26,464 bases of DNA. Origin: an uncultured Coriobacteriaceae bacterium. Lineage in GTDB: Bacteria; Actinomycetota; Coriobacteriia; Coriobacteriales; QAMH01. Positions within the stretch are counted from its first letter, which is position 1. Each line of letters opens with the position of its first letter. The stretch spans positions 1 through 26,464 of the forward strand of contig USOR01000001.1 of assembly GCA_900556425.1 (NCBI GenBank), in the 5' to 3' direction. The translations under genes and the position numbers were made by a program. Positions 7,338 to 14,195 of the stretch are shown piece after piece. The notes below the pieces were generated by a model, which ran no database searches, was not told where the DNA came from, and worked only from the letters and a program-made list of their open reading frames with translations.

Positions 7338-7952
7338 ATGGAACTTGCTCGGCAACTGAAAGCAAAACGGGAGGAGCACGGCCTTTCCCAAGATGAGGTC
7401 GCGAAGGCGATATTCGTGTCGCGGCAGACCGTCTCGAATTGGGAGAACGACAAGACTTATCCGGATGTGCAGAGCCTGCTCTTGCTCAGCCAGTTGTTCG
7501 GCGTTTCCATCGACGAGCTCATCAAAGGGGATGCTGTTGCAATGCAGCAGGCCATCAAGGAGGATTCGCGCAAGATGAGGCTGCTGTCGATTGGCATGCT
7601 CGCCTTTTCGGGGCTGGCCTTCCTCTTCCTTCTTGTGTTCTCAGTAGTCTGGCAAGAACCGTCGGGCTTTGCCCGCATGAGCAAGGGCAACATCGCGGGA
7701 GCGGCCACCTTCATCGTGCTCTATGCCATCGGATTCGGCATGGCCATCGCCATCGACCGCTTGAAGAAGAAGCACGACATCGTCACCTACCGGGAGATTG
7801 ACCGGTTCCTCAAGGGAGAGCTTGACGGCGAGCCCGACTCGCAGGGCTTCGCGCGCAGGCATCCGGCCCTCGGCGTGATGGTAAAGCTTCTGGGCGGTGC
7901 CGTTATTGGATTGATGCTAGCGGGATTGCTTCTCATGCTCGAGGGCTGCTAG
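7338..7952 (+). CDS. XRE-family regulator with C-terminal membrane segments
   Basis: A 204-residue protein. Residues 5-60 form a classic Cro/C1-type helix-turn-helix (RQLKAKREEHGLSQDEVAKAIFVSRQTVSNWENDK, DVQSLLLLSQLFGVSIDELI). After a linker there are three hydrophobic helices (LLSIGMLAFSGLAFLFLLVF, a second around GAATFIVLYAIGFGMAIAI, and a C-terminal GAVIGLMLAGLLLML). It is thus a membrane-tethered repressor type common in Firmicutes and Coriobacteriia. The ATG at 7338 is chosen over a longer frame from 7305 because the HTH normally starts at about residue 5 and a GGAAGGAAGAGGG site precedes it. Its last 36 bases overlap the convergent LytTR gene. Confidence 0.88.
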   Translation: MELARQLKAKREEHGLSQDEVAKAIFVSRQTVSNWENDKTYPDVQSLLLLSQLFGVSIDELIKGDAVAMQQAIKEDSRKMRLLSIGMLAFSGLAFLFLLVFSVVWQEPSGFARMSKGNIAGAATFIVLYAIGFGMAIAIDRLKKKHDIVTYREIDRFLKGELDGEPDSQGFARRHPALGVMVKLLGGAVIGLMLAGLLLMLEGC

Positions 7953-8330
7953 CCTCTCGCGCACGCCTTTTGCATAACGCTTGCTTATCGGAATTTTTGC
8001 GCCTGAGGTGAGCACGATTTCCGTCGACCTGACAGTGACTACGCGCTCTGAGTTTACGAGGTAGCTGTTGTGGCAACGCAGGAAGCTCTCCGGCAACTTC
8101 GCAATGATGTCACGCATCGTTGAATACATTTGATATATGCCATCGTCGGAATGAATGAAAACCTTGCGCCCGATGCTCTCGATGTAGTCGATGGTTTCGA
8201 TGGGCACGAGGTGTATCTCGCGTGCGAATTTGACTACAAGCTTAGTAGGCGTGGATGCGCTGTTGGGAGCGCTCGTATGTTGTTTACGCTGTATAGCACT
8301 CGCATCGAGCACTGGCTTCTTTTGGGACAT
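7917..8330 (-). CDS. LytTR-domain DNA-binding protein without receiver
   Basis: A 137-residue protein. A polar, probably disordered N-terminus of about 30 residues precedes a complete LytTR domain: HLVPIETIDYIESIGRKVFIHSDDG, MYSTMRDIIAKLPESFLRCHNSYLVN and VVTVRSTEIVLTSGAKIPISKRYAKGVRERL. These match the beta-beta-beta LytTR pattern, including the FLRCHNSYLVN signature. There is no phospho-acceptor domain, so control must be by expression, partner or membrane factor. The LytTR half resembles that of the response regulator at 9426-10154 in the same cluster. The ribosome site is weak (GGTAG). Its 3' end overlaps the XRE gene by 36 bp in a convergent arrangement. Confidence 0.88.
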   Translation of the reverse strand: MSQKKPVLDASAIQRKQHTSAPNSASTPTKLVVKFAREIHLVPIETIDYIESIGRKVFIHSDDGIYQMYSTMRDIIAKLPESFLRCHNSYLVNSERVVTVRSTEIVLTSGAKIPISKRYAKGVRERLAALEHEKQSR

Positions 8331-8379
8331 CGTTGATCTACCCGAATTGCTTTTGGTTCCATGCGTTCAAAGGAGCGCC

Positions 8380-8505
8380 ATGCCTACTCTAAGGAAAGGA
8401 GAAACCCCAGGGAATACTTTTGGAATGAACGCTGCCTGCGTTGTCATGAAAACTGGTTATCGCGAGGCGGAGCAATTGCGGGTGCCGCTAAAAGGAAGTC
8501 CGTGA
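8380..8505 (+). CDS. Candidate 41-residue peptide ORF in the LytTR cluster
   Basis: An ATG at 8380 follows AAAGGAG by five bases and opens 41 codons to a TGA that overlaps the 3' end of the antisense kinase-like gene by 18 bp. The product begins MPTLRKGETPG, has a central GMNAACVVMKTGY with its only cysteine, and ends LRVPLKGSP. It is basic, with no signal peptide or Gly-Gly leader. Location beside AgrC/LytTR-type signalling genes suggests a signal peptide, but it runs on the opposite strand, no AgrB-type processing gene is near, and chance cannot be excluded. Confidence 0.3.
   Translation: MPTLRKGETPGNTFGMNAACVVMKTGYREAEQLRVPLKGSP
8425..8455 (-). promoter_or_regulatory. Candidate LytTR box (two direct repeats 21 bp apart)
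   Basis: On the minus strand CAGTTTTCAT (8446-8455) and CAGCGTTCAT (8425-8434) match at 8 of 10 bases with a 21-bp centre spacing. LytTR regulators (AgrA, ComE, VirR types) bind pairs of about 9-bp direct repeats at 21-22 bp spacing containing GTT, which this fits. It lies in the 157-bp gap upstream of the LytTR-only gene, where autoregulation would be expected. Confidence 0.4.
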
Positions 8506-9429
8506 CTCCTCTGGAAACAGGGTCATGCGTGCTTCATCGAGGTATGCGCGGGCGTCTTCGTGTTCGCCGTGCTCGCAGAGGCTCTTCACCACGTGCATGT
8601 GATTGCGCAGGTCATGGCGAAGCACTGCCGCCTGTTGGAGAGAGACCTGCATAGCAGATGCGGTAGCCAGGCTCTCGTCCACGCTGCGGCTGAGCACCTC
8701 GGCTTCCATGTCGATACGCTCTTTTTCCTGGTAGCGTCGGATGCTGAAGAGCAGGAGTGCGTCCGTAACGATGGCGACTGCATAAAGGACTATCGCAATG
8801 AAAAGGTCCGTGGTGCTTGCGTTCATGAACTGCAGTCCCATGAAAGCCACGATGTATAGGAGCGGCATTTGCACCAACACAAAGGGAAGAAATGCCCGGT
8901 ATGCGACACTATCTTTGATGCTAACTTGTGTTGACTTCTCCTCTGAGATGCCCAAGCGCTCGCATATTCGATAGAGCGCCCACAGCGCAAGTATGCAGCA
9001 ACTCGTGTGGAATAGGATAGTATCCCCGAAGTATTCGGGGATATGCGCAAGGACCGCGTCGTAATCCATGATTTCAGAGCCCGTTAGCGCAACCCAAATG
9101 AGCCCCGCTGGAAACTCCGCGGCGGCCATGATCGTGTTTGCGATGACCACCACCATTGTCTTTTTGAAAAGGTTCCCGCGCAAAAGCGCAATGGGAAGCA
9201 CAAGCAAGCACACTACCGAGAAGAGAGCCTTTAGGGAGAGCGGAATCGTCGTTCGAAACGGCATAAAAAGCAAGGCGCTTGCTATTGTCAACGTCCAATA
9301 TAACTTTGGATGGCGTGTTCCGAGAATCTTTGCCAGCGTAAATGCAAACAAGAACTGCGTAGGAAGCACGTTCAGGCAGTCTATCAGGAAGAACGCAGGG
9401 CCATACCCATCGGGAAGGAGCTCTATCAC
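8488..9429 (-). CDS. Sensor histidine kinase-like protein lacking the ATPase domain
   Basis: A 313-residue protein. Seven hydrophobic helices fill residues 8 to about 230, followed by a coiled linker and a textbook GHKL-family acceptor box, AAVLRHDLRNHMHV (His272), and the second DHp helix (GEHEDARAYLDEA). The protein then ends at residue 313, exactly where the HATPase domain should begin. No frame in the following 157 bp restores N, D or G boxes. It starts at GTG (9429), overlapping the response regulator stop by four bases, so it is translated with it. It could be a phospho-acceptor subunit phosphorylated in trans, or a deletion product. Confidence 0.85.
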   Translation of the reverse strand: MIELLPDGYGPAFFLIDCLNVLPTQFLFAFTLAKILGTRHPKLYWTLTIASALLFMPFRTTIPLSLKALFSVVCLLVLPIALLRGNLFKKTMVVVIANTIMAAAEFPAGLIWVALTGSEIMDYDAVLAHIPEYFGDTILFHTSCCILALWALYRICERLGISEEKSTQVSIKDSVAYRAFLPFVLVQMPLLYIVAFMGLQFMNASTTDLFIAIVLYAVAIVTDALLLFSIRRYQEKERIDMEAEVLSRSVDESLATASAMQVSLQQAAVLRHDLRNHMHVVKSLCEHGEHEDARAYLDEARMTLFPEESRTSF

Positions 9430-10154
9430 AGCAGGTTCCCGCCCAGCCCGCCAAGGTATGCCGTCAGTTTCTTACGCATCGTCGCGTTGTAGTGCTGGCC
9501 GAGTGGCACCGTCTTGCCAGAGCGCATGACGAGCTCCTTTTCCCTTAACGTTGTCACGGCATCCATATTCACCAGGAAGCTCTTGTGGCAGCGCTCGAAG
9601 GAGGCGGGCAGTTTCCCGATCAAGCCGGAGACAGTTGCATACATCTCATAAGAACCATGCGTGGCGTGGATATGCACCTTACGCAAGTTGCTCTCAACGT
9701 ATTCGATTTCGTTGGTCCGAAGGTATGTGGTCTGTCCCTTGTACGTGACAGGCAACACTTTGTCTTGCCGGGTGCGCAGGTTCTCGATTGCTTTGCATAG
9801 CGCCCTGTCAAACGTGTTTTGGCTCACGGGTTTGACGAGGAAATAGGTATGCTGCGTTTCATAGACGGACTCGCAATACTCCATGTATCCCGTTACATAG
9901 ATTACTTCCGTCATGTCGTTTGAATTGAGCAGGGAGCGAACCGCGTCGATACCGTTCATACTGCTGTTGTCGAGCTTTATATCAGCAAGGAGGACGTCTG
10001 GCGCGCCTTCGCTCTCTATGGCTCCAGCAAGCTCATCTGTCGTGCTCATGCATTGTGTTGCGAGCTGCTCGGCAAAGGGGCTCGCCTCGATTAGGCTAAG
10101 AAGTGCCCTGATTGATTCCTGATTGTCTTCTAAGATGATAGCGTTGTATTTCAA
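9426..10154 (-). CDS. LytTR-family response regulator (AgrA/LytR type)
   Basis: A 242-residue regulator. The receiver domain has the acidic pair E9/D10 (IILEDN), phospho-acceptor Asp58 (DVLLADIKLD), a TGY at 88-90 and Lys108 (FLVKP). The LytTR domain follows from about residue 138 (LRTNEIEYVESNLRKVHIH, LPASFERCHKSFLVNMDAV, GKTVPLGQHYNATMRKKL). I chose the TTG at 10154 because GGAAGG lies seven bases upstream and the protein then begins MKYNAIILED as family members do. An in-frame ATG at 10193 would overlap the upstream kinase but has no ribosome site. It lies between two kinase-like genes and should be phosphorylated by them to act on cluster promoters. Confidence 0.92.
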   Translation of the reverse strand: MKYNAIILEDNQESIRALLSLIEASPFAEQLATQCMSTTDELAGAIESEGAPDVLLADIKLDNSSMNGIDAVRSLLNSNDMTEVIYVTGYMEYCESVYETQHTYFLVKPVSQNTFDRALCKAIENLRTRQDKVLPVTYKGQTTYLRTNEIEYVESNLRKVHIHATHGSYEMYATVSGLIGKLPASFERCHKSFLVNMDAVTTLREKELVMRSGKTVPLGQHYNATMRKKLTAYLGGLGGNLL

Positions 10155-10177
10155 TAGCAGACCTTCCGTGTGTTTTC

Positions 10178-11155
10178 TCAGCCATCTTCGCATACGAACA
10201 TGGCTGCCGCAGAGAAGACGTCCTTTTCCATGCTCGTTACGAGTGTGCCACTGTGACGTGAGGCAATTCCCTCAACTATGGACAGTCCCCAACCATGATC
10301 CTCGATGCTCCTGAAGATTGGCCGCCTTCTCGGATTTTGCATATGAGCGTCTTCGCTCGATGTGCATGACGTATTGGATGGCATGCTATTGCGCGTACTC
10401 ACCACGAGCATGTTGCCGCGCATTTCCGATGCCATCTCCACAAATGGCTTGGCGCATTCGTCTTCTGCCGATCGTTTCGCGGCTTCCAGGGCGTTATCCA
10501 AGAGATTGGCGAATACGGCGCACAGTTCCACGTCCGAGATGTGAGGAACGCTGCGAGGAACACTAATCGCGAATGATGCATCTATACCTGCTGCCGCGCA
10601 TTCGTCATGCTTTACCGCTGCAAGTACATCTATGGCTGGGTGCTCGCAAAAACGCAAGGTGACGCTATTCAAGGCTGTTCGCATGTCCGCAAAAAGACTA
10701 TCGTCATGCGGGCCCTCTTTTTCTTCCAGCAACCTTGACGCTTTTTGAAATTCGCGATCAGCTGTACGATGGATCGCCTTGATGCGCTCCATATCCTGCT
10801 GCATCTTCAAGTTGTACTGTCTCTGCGCCTCCAATTGGTCGGCAAGTGTCTTCATGCGCAGCTCTGAGCGCGCCTTGTCCCGGACTCTTTTCAAGTTACG
10901 GAACAAGAGTACGTCGACAGGAATGCACGCGAGTGCAAGGATAATGATCAATACGGGTATCCACGCCGGGCAGGATGAACCCACGGCCCAGTATGAAATT
11001 GCCGCGATGGTCAGAAGCTGGCTCAGAGGGAAAAGCGCGTATATGACTCGCTGGGGTAGTGAGGTATTCCATCCCTTGAGTTCTTTGCGGTAGGAAAATG
11101 AGCAAGTGGATGTCGTGCAAGAGGCGACTTCTGCCGCCGTGCCTCCATCCCGCAT
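10178..11155 (-). CDS. GHKL-domain sensor kinase with short membrane part and degenerate H-box
   Basis: A 325-residue protein from the ATG at 11155 (GGGGAG upstream; an in-frame GTG at 11170 is less likely). Two hydrophobic helices (about 37-57 and 64-84) remain, matching the last two of a multi-helix AgrC-like sensor; the first 36 residues are hydrophilic. A coiled coil (90-145) holds IKAIHRTADREF where family members have RHDxRN, so His129 may survive but its context is lost. The GHKL ATPase is complete: N-box FANLLDNALEAAK (Asn217/Asn221) and G-box GWGLSIVEGIASRHSG. It is the first gene of the kinase-regulator-kinase run, 40 bp after the PPOX gene. Confidence 0.88.
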   Translation of the reverse strand: MRDGGTAAEVASCTTSTCSFSYRKELKGWNTSLPQRVIYALFPLSQLLTIAAISYWAVGSSCPAWIPVLIIILALACIPVDVLLFRNLKRVRDKARSELRMKTLADQLEAQRQYNLKMQQDMERIKAIHRTADREFQKASRLLEEKEGPHDDSLFADMRTALNSVTLRFCEHPAIDVLAAVKHDECAAAGIDASFAISVPRSVPHISDVELCAVFANLLDNALEAAKRSAEDECAKPFVEMASEMRGNMLVVSTRNSMPSNTSCTSSEDAHMQNPRRRPIFRSIEDHGWGLSIVEGIASRHSGTLVTSMEKDVFSAAAMFVCEDG

Positions 11156-11195
11156 TCGCGCTCTCCCCACTATGCCTTGCTATTGGATTGCTCTA

Positions 11196-11606
11196 CTAGG
11201 CCAGCTGTTCTCCGGCCATGGGGCCTGCGGCCATCTGATACACCGCATCCACATGGATGAAGCAGCCGCCCTTCGCCTTGATGGGAAGCCCCATGGAGGC
11301 GAACTTGGCGTCCACCATCTCCTTTTGGACGGCGAACTCGTCGCCCTCGTTAACGTAGCGTGCCGTGCCGTGGATTTGGAACGCATCATGGCCGGTCCAG
11401 AACGCGACGGCGACCTTCTGATTCTCCTTCAGGTTAGCCAGCGTCTTCTTGAAGAACTGGTCGGAGATGTAGACCGTCTCCTCGTCGATGACGGTTTTCA
11501 TGCCGATGGCGGCTCCGTTGGGCGTCCCGTCGGCAGACGCCGTGCATAGGACCATGTTCTCGGCCGTTTCGAATAGTTCCCTCACGTCTTGGGTCATGGC
11601 TGCCAT
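11196..11606 (-). CDS. Pyridoxamine 5'-phosphate oxidase-family protein
   Basis: A 136-residue split-barrel flavin-binding protein: TAENMVLCTASADGTPNGAAIGMK, VYISDQFFKKTLANLKENQKVAVAFW and FQIHGTARYVNEGDEF are the strands of the PPOX/FMN-binding fold. It likely binds FMN or another flavin as a dimer; the true substrate is unknown and it is too short to be PdxH. The ATG at 11606 has AAAGGAAG just upstream, so a much longer open frame reaching to 11879 is rejected. The kinase gene follows on the same strand after 40 bp and may be co-transcribed. Confidence 0.88.
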   Translation of the reverse strand: MAAMTQDVRELFETAENMVLCTASADGTPNGAAIGMKTVIDEETVYISDQFFKKTLANLKENQKVAVAFWTGHDAFQIHGTARYVNEGDEFAVQKEMVDAKFASMGLPIKAKGGCFIHVDAVYQMAAGPMAGEQLA

Positions 11607-11742
11607 GGTGGCTTCCTTTCTCGCAAGCTTTCGTTGCGGATAGTATACGCCCTCGAATAATGTATGGAGACAAGGGACCGCGCCTTGTCTCCCTCTGCTA
11701 TCATGTCCCTCCTTGTTTCGCAGCACGGTGAAAGGGATTCCC

Positions 11743-12402
11743 ATGAACGAGAAAATCGACATCGAAAGCTGGACCGATGACCTTGTCGGCAAGGCGCTTG
11801 ACGTTTTTGGCCCCCGCCTGAAGCTCGTCGGCATCCAGGGCAGCCGTGCTCGAGGGGAGGCCCGGCCCGACAGCGACATCGACGTCGTGCTGGTCGTGGA
11901 GGGCTTGGATGACGATGACCTTGCGGGTTATCGCACCTTGCTGACCACCATGCCCCACGGCGATCTTGCCTGTGGGTTCACGGGCTCGCCGGAGCTGCTT
12001 GCCGCATGGCCGCGCCACGACGTGTTCAACTTGGTTCAGGATACGCACGTTGCGTTTGGCTCCTTCGACTTCATGGATACGGACTTCACTGCCGAGGATG
12101 CGATGCTGTCTGCCAAGGTAGGGGCTTCGGAAATCTACCATGCGATGAGCCATGAGCTCGTCTTCGCCGAAGGCTCGCTCGATGCCATCGTCGCCGCCTG
12201 CGTGAAGTCGGCCTTCTTCGTCATGCGTGCATTGCGCTATGCCAGAGCCGGCGAGTATCCGCCGAGCCGCGCCGCCATGAGAGAACTCGCGACGGAGCAA
12301 GAGGCGGTGTTCCTTGATGCCTATGACGACTCCGATGCCTTCGAGATTGGAGAGCTCGCTCATGCGCTTCTCACCTGGTCAAGCTCCATCGTGAGCCTAT
12401 AG
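11743..12402 (+). CDS. Nucleotidyltransferase-domain protein
   Basis: A 219-residue protein. The pol-beta-type nucleotidyltransferase motif GSRARGE (33-39) followed by DSDIDVVLVV (43-52) gives the paired metal-binding aspartates. The C-terminal half is helical (AACVKSAFFVMRALRYARAGEYPPS), like HEPN or aminoglycoside-type nucleotidyltransferase partner domains. ATG 11743 has AAAGGGA upstream. Relatives include aminoglycoside adenylyltransferases and MNT antitoxins; this one stands alone, so neither role is supported. The single-chain fusion to a helical domain argues against a classic two-gene MNT-HEPN system. Confidence 0.82.
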   Translation: MNEKIDIESWTDDLVGKALDVFGPRLKLVGIQGSRARGEARPDSDIDVVLVVEGLDDDDLAGYRTLLTTMPHGDLACGFTGSPELLAAWPRHDVFNLVQDTHVAFGSFDFMDTDFTAEDAMLSAKVGASEIYHAMSHELVFAEGSLDAIVAACVKSAFFVMRALRYARAGEYPPSRAAMRELATEQEAVFLDAYDDSDAFEIGELAHALLTWSSSIVSL

Positions 12403-12411
12403 CGAGTCTCT

Positions 12412-12427
12412 TCCTCTCACGTGAGGG
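12412..12427. terminator. CTCACGTGAG palindrome between convergent genes
   Basis: A self-complementary CCTCTCACGTGAGGGG lies in and around the 14-bp gap between the nucleotidyltransferase and the tetR stop. It is short and without T-tail; a possible weak transcript end. Confidence 0.25.
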
Positions 12428-13079
12428 GGATCATGTCGAGGCGCAGGGTCTGCTCGACGACCTTCATCAGGTCATCGTCGCTGATGTCGGGCTTGACCTT
12501 CACGAGTCCCACCAGGCCAAAGATTGCGACGCAGAACATCTCGTAGACGAGCTCGATCTCTATCTGATGGTATGCGGCGTATTCGGTGGCGATGTGATCG
12601 TAGAGAAGTTCCGCCGTTTCCCGGGTCGCTCTCACGTCAAACGCGTCGCGCACGCCGAGTTCCTCGAGCACGCGGATCATCGGACGCGGGGTGCCTTCGG
12701 CATCGTAGAGCGCATAGCGGAAGATGCGCACGCACTTCCTGAGCGAGCCCCGGGTATCCCCGAAGACACGCTCTTCGTTCCATGCGATGGCGCTTTCTAC
12801 CAGATCCTCGACATAATCGTCGATGACCGCCTCGATGATGCCGTTCTTGTTTCCAAAGTGATAGTAGACGAGCTCGCGGGTCACGTTGGCCTCCTGGGCG
12901 ATGGCCCTGACCGTGGTTGCCCGTACGCCGTCACGTTCGAAGAGCTTGCGGGCAGCCGTGGCGATGTTGCCGCGCGTTCCCGTGAGCCGGCGTGTCTCAC
13001 TCAGGTTCTGTCTATGAGGACGAACATGCGAGGCGGCTTCGCGCGGCGAGCGCTCCCCATATTCGAGGATTGTCGTCAT
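12417..13079 (-). CDS. TetR/AcrR-family repressor
   Basis: A 220-residue regulator. After a 35-residue basic N-terminal extension the TetR HTH is clear: NIATAARKLFERDGVRATTVRAIAQEANVTRELVYYHFGNKNGIIEAVIDDY. The remainder is the helical ligand-binding and dimer domain. AGGTGAGG precedes the ATG at 13079. It is divergent from the DUF5692-type operon and a perfect 27-bp palindrome lies in the shared promoter region, so it very likely represses itself and that operon until a ligand, not identifiable here, binds. Confidence 0.92.
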   Translation of the reverse strand: MTTILEYGERSPREAASHVRPHRQNLSETRRLTGTRGNIATAARKLFERDGVRATTVRAIAQEANVTRELVYYHFGNKNGIIEAVIDDYVEDLVESAIAWNEERVFGDTRGSLRKCVRIFRYALYDAEGTPRPMIRVLEELGVRDAFDVRATRETAELLYDHIATEYAAYHQIEIELVYEMFCVAIFGLVGLVKVKPDISDDDLMKVVEQTLRLDMIPLT

Positions 13080-13117
13080 GTCCTCACCTGGCCTAAGCTG
13101 GCAAATTTCGTCATGTC

Positions 13118-13144
13118 TTTAACATATTAGGCCAATATGTTAAA
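13118..13144. promoter_or_regulatory. Perfect TetR-type operator
   Basis: TTTAACATATT (13118-13128) and AATATGTTAAA (13134-13144) are exact inverted 11-bp arms around AGGCC. It is placed 38 bp before tetR and 80 bp before the membrane-protein operon. TATACT at 13151-13156 next to the right arm may be the operon's -10 box, so binding would occlude it. Confidence 0.75.
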
Positions 13145-13224
13145 TCTTATTATACTCCGAGATGATACACTGCGGCTGATTTCCCGCATTTAGCTGGGAA
13201 AATGTCGAGGTGAGGAGGCACGCC

Positions 13225-14172
13225 ATGACGGTTCCTGTTTGGGTCACTCCAATTTCGATGGTGATATACACCATACTCCTGATGTTGTTTACGGAGTTCA
13301 TGCGTCGCCACTATCGCACCTCCATGTGGTTTTGGGTGGTCTCGCTTGCCACCATCCCGTTCTGGATCATGAACATACCGGCCGATGACTGGTTCCGCTG
13401 GGCCAAGAACCTGTCGGTCATACTGCCGCTCATCTATGCCGGAATCGGGCGCATCGCCGCCGTGCAGCAAAAGGACACCCCGTTTTGGCGTCTCATGCGC
13501 CAGCGCTGGGTGCGCTGGGTGCTCTACGGCATCGTATTCTGCAACATCGCCGAGGCAACCTTGCGCGATGTCGAGATGGGCAACTACATGAACGCCCTGG
13601 CCGGGTTCATCCTGTGTGTCACGATGCCCTTTGGCGACAAGTACTGGAAGTACGACACCGCGCATTACGGCGAGATCATCGCCTACACGGTGCCCATGTG
13701 GAACTTCCTCTATACCACGTGGAACGCGTGCTTCGTCTATGCCGAGGGTCATGCGTTCTTTGCTAGCACCTGCTGCATCCTGGCCGCAGCCGAGCTCTAT
13801 CCCATCATCAAGCGGCAGCCGGAACTCTACATCACCGGCCGAATCTACACCCTGGGCATGCACCTGCTGTTGCGCAGCTGCTTCCCGTTGCTGTTCCCCA
13901 CCATCATGAACAGCGCGGCCTGGTTCAACCCCGATGTGATGTACTGGTGGGGCATGATCAACGGCATCATCGGCATCCCGTTCGTCTTCTGGTACTGCTA
14001 CCAGCTGAGCAGTGGAAAGGCCGATGTCACCTTCCGTCGACGCAAGGCTCGGGAGGAATACCTCGTTGGCCGAGAGGAAGGGCTGATAGATGAGTACGGA
14101 GACCCGGTGAGCACCGAGGCCGCCATCGTCGTGGACGAGCAGGTGGGCGACAAGCCCGAAGTTTCCAAGTAG
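13225..14172 (+). CDS. DUF5692-like polytopic membrane protein (first paralogue)
   Basis: A 315-residue integral membrane protein with about eight to nine helices. It shares a pattern with the next gene: RWAKNLSVILPLIYAGIGRIAA, CNIAEATLRDVE (CNIAEAVIRDFQ-like), MWNFLYTTWNACFVYAEGHAFFA and a charged cytoplasmic C-tail. The two are therefore paralogues of the DUF5692 type, this one the more divergent. Tryptophans, His and acidic residues inside predicted helices (NIAEA, RD) suggest a transport or catalytic core, but no function is established. ATG 13225 follows AGGAGG; a GTG at 13210 is rejected. It is the first gene of the TetR-controlled pair. Confidence 0.8.
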   Translation: MTVPVWVTPISMVIYTILLMLFTEFMRRHYRTSMWFWVVSLATIPFWIMNIPADDWFRWAKNLSVILPLIYAGIGRIAAVQQKDTPFWRLMRQRWVRWVLYGIVFCNIAEATLRDVEMGNYMNALAGFILCVTMPFGDKYWKYDTAHYGEIIAYTVPMWNFLYTTWNACFVYAEGHAFFASTCCILAAAELYPIIKRQPELYITGRIYTLGMHLLLRSCFPLLFPTIMNSAAWFNPDVMYWWGMINGIIGIPFVFWYCYQLSSGKADVTFRRRKAREEYLVGREEGLIDEYGDPVSTEAAIVVDEQVGDKPEVSK

Positions 14173-14195
14173 ACATCGAGGGAAGGGAAACCACC

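Noticed and set aside
11607-11879. N-terminal extension of the PPOX-family gene to 11879
   Set aside because: It would overlap the divergent nucleotidyltransferase gene, and AAAGGAAG marks the ATG at 11606.
11743-12402. MNT/HEPN toxin-antitoxin system
   Set aside because: Only one gene is present; the nucleotidyltransferase and helical region are on one chain and no separate partner is adjacent.
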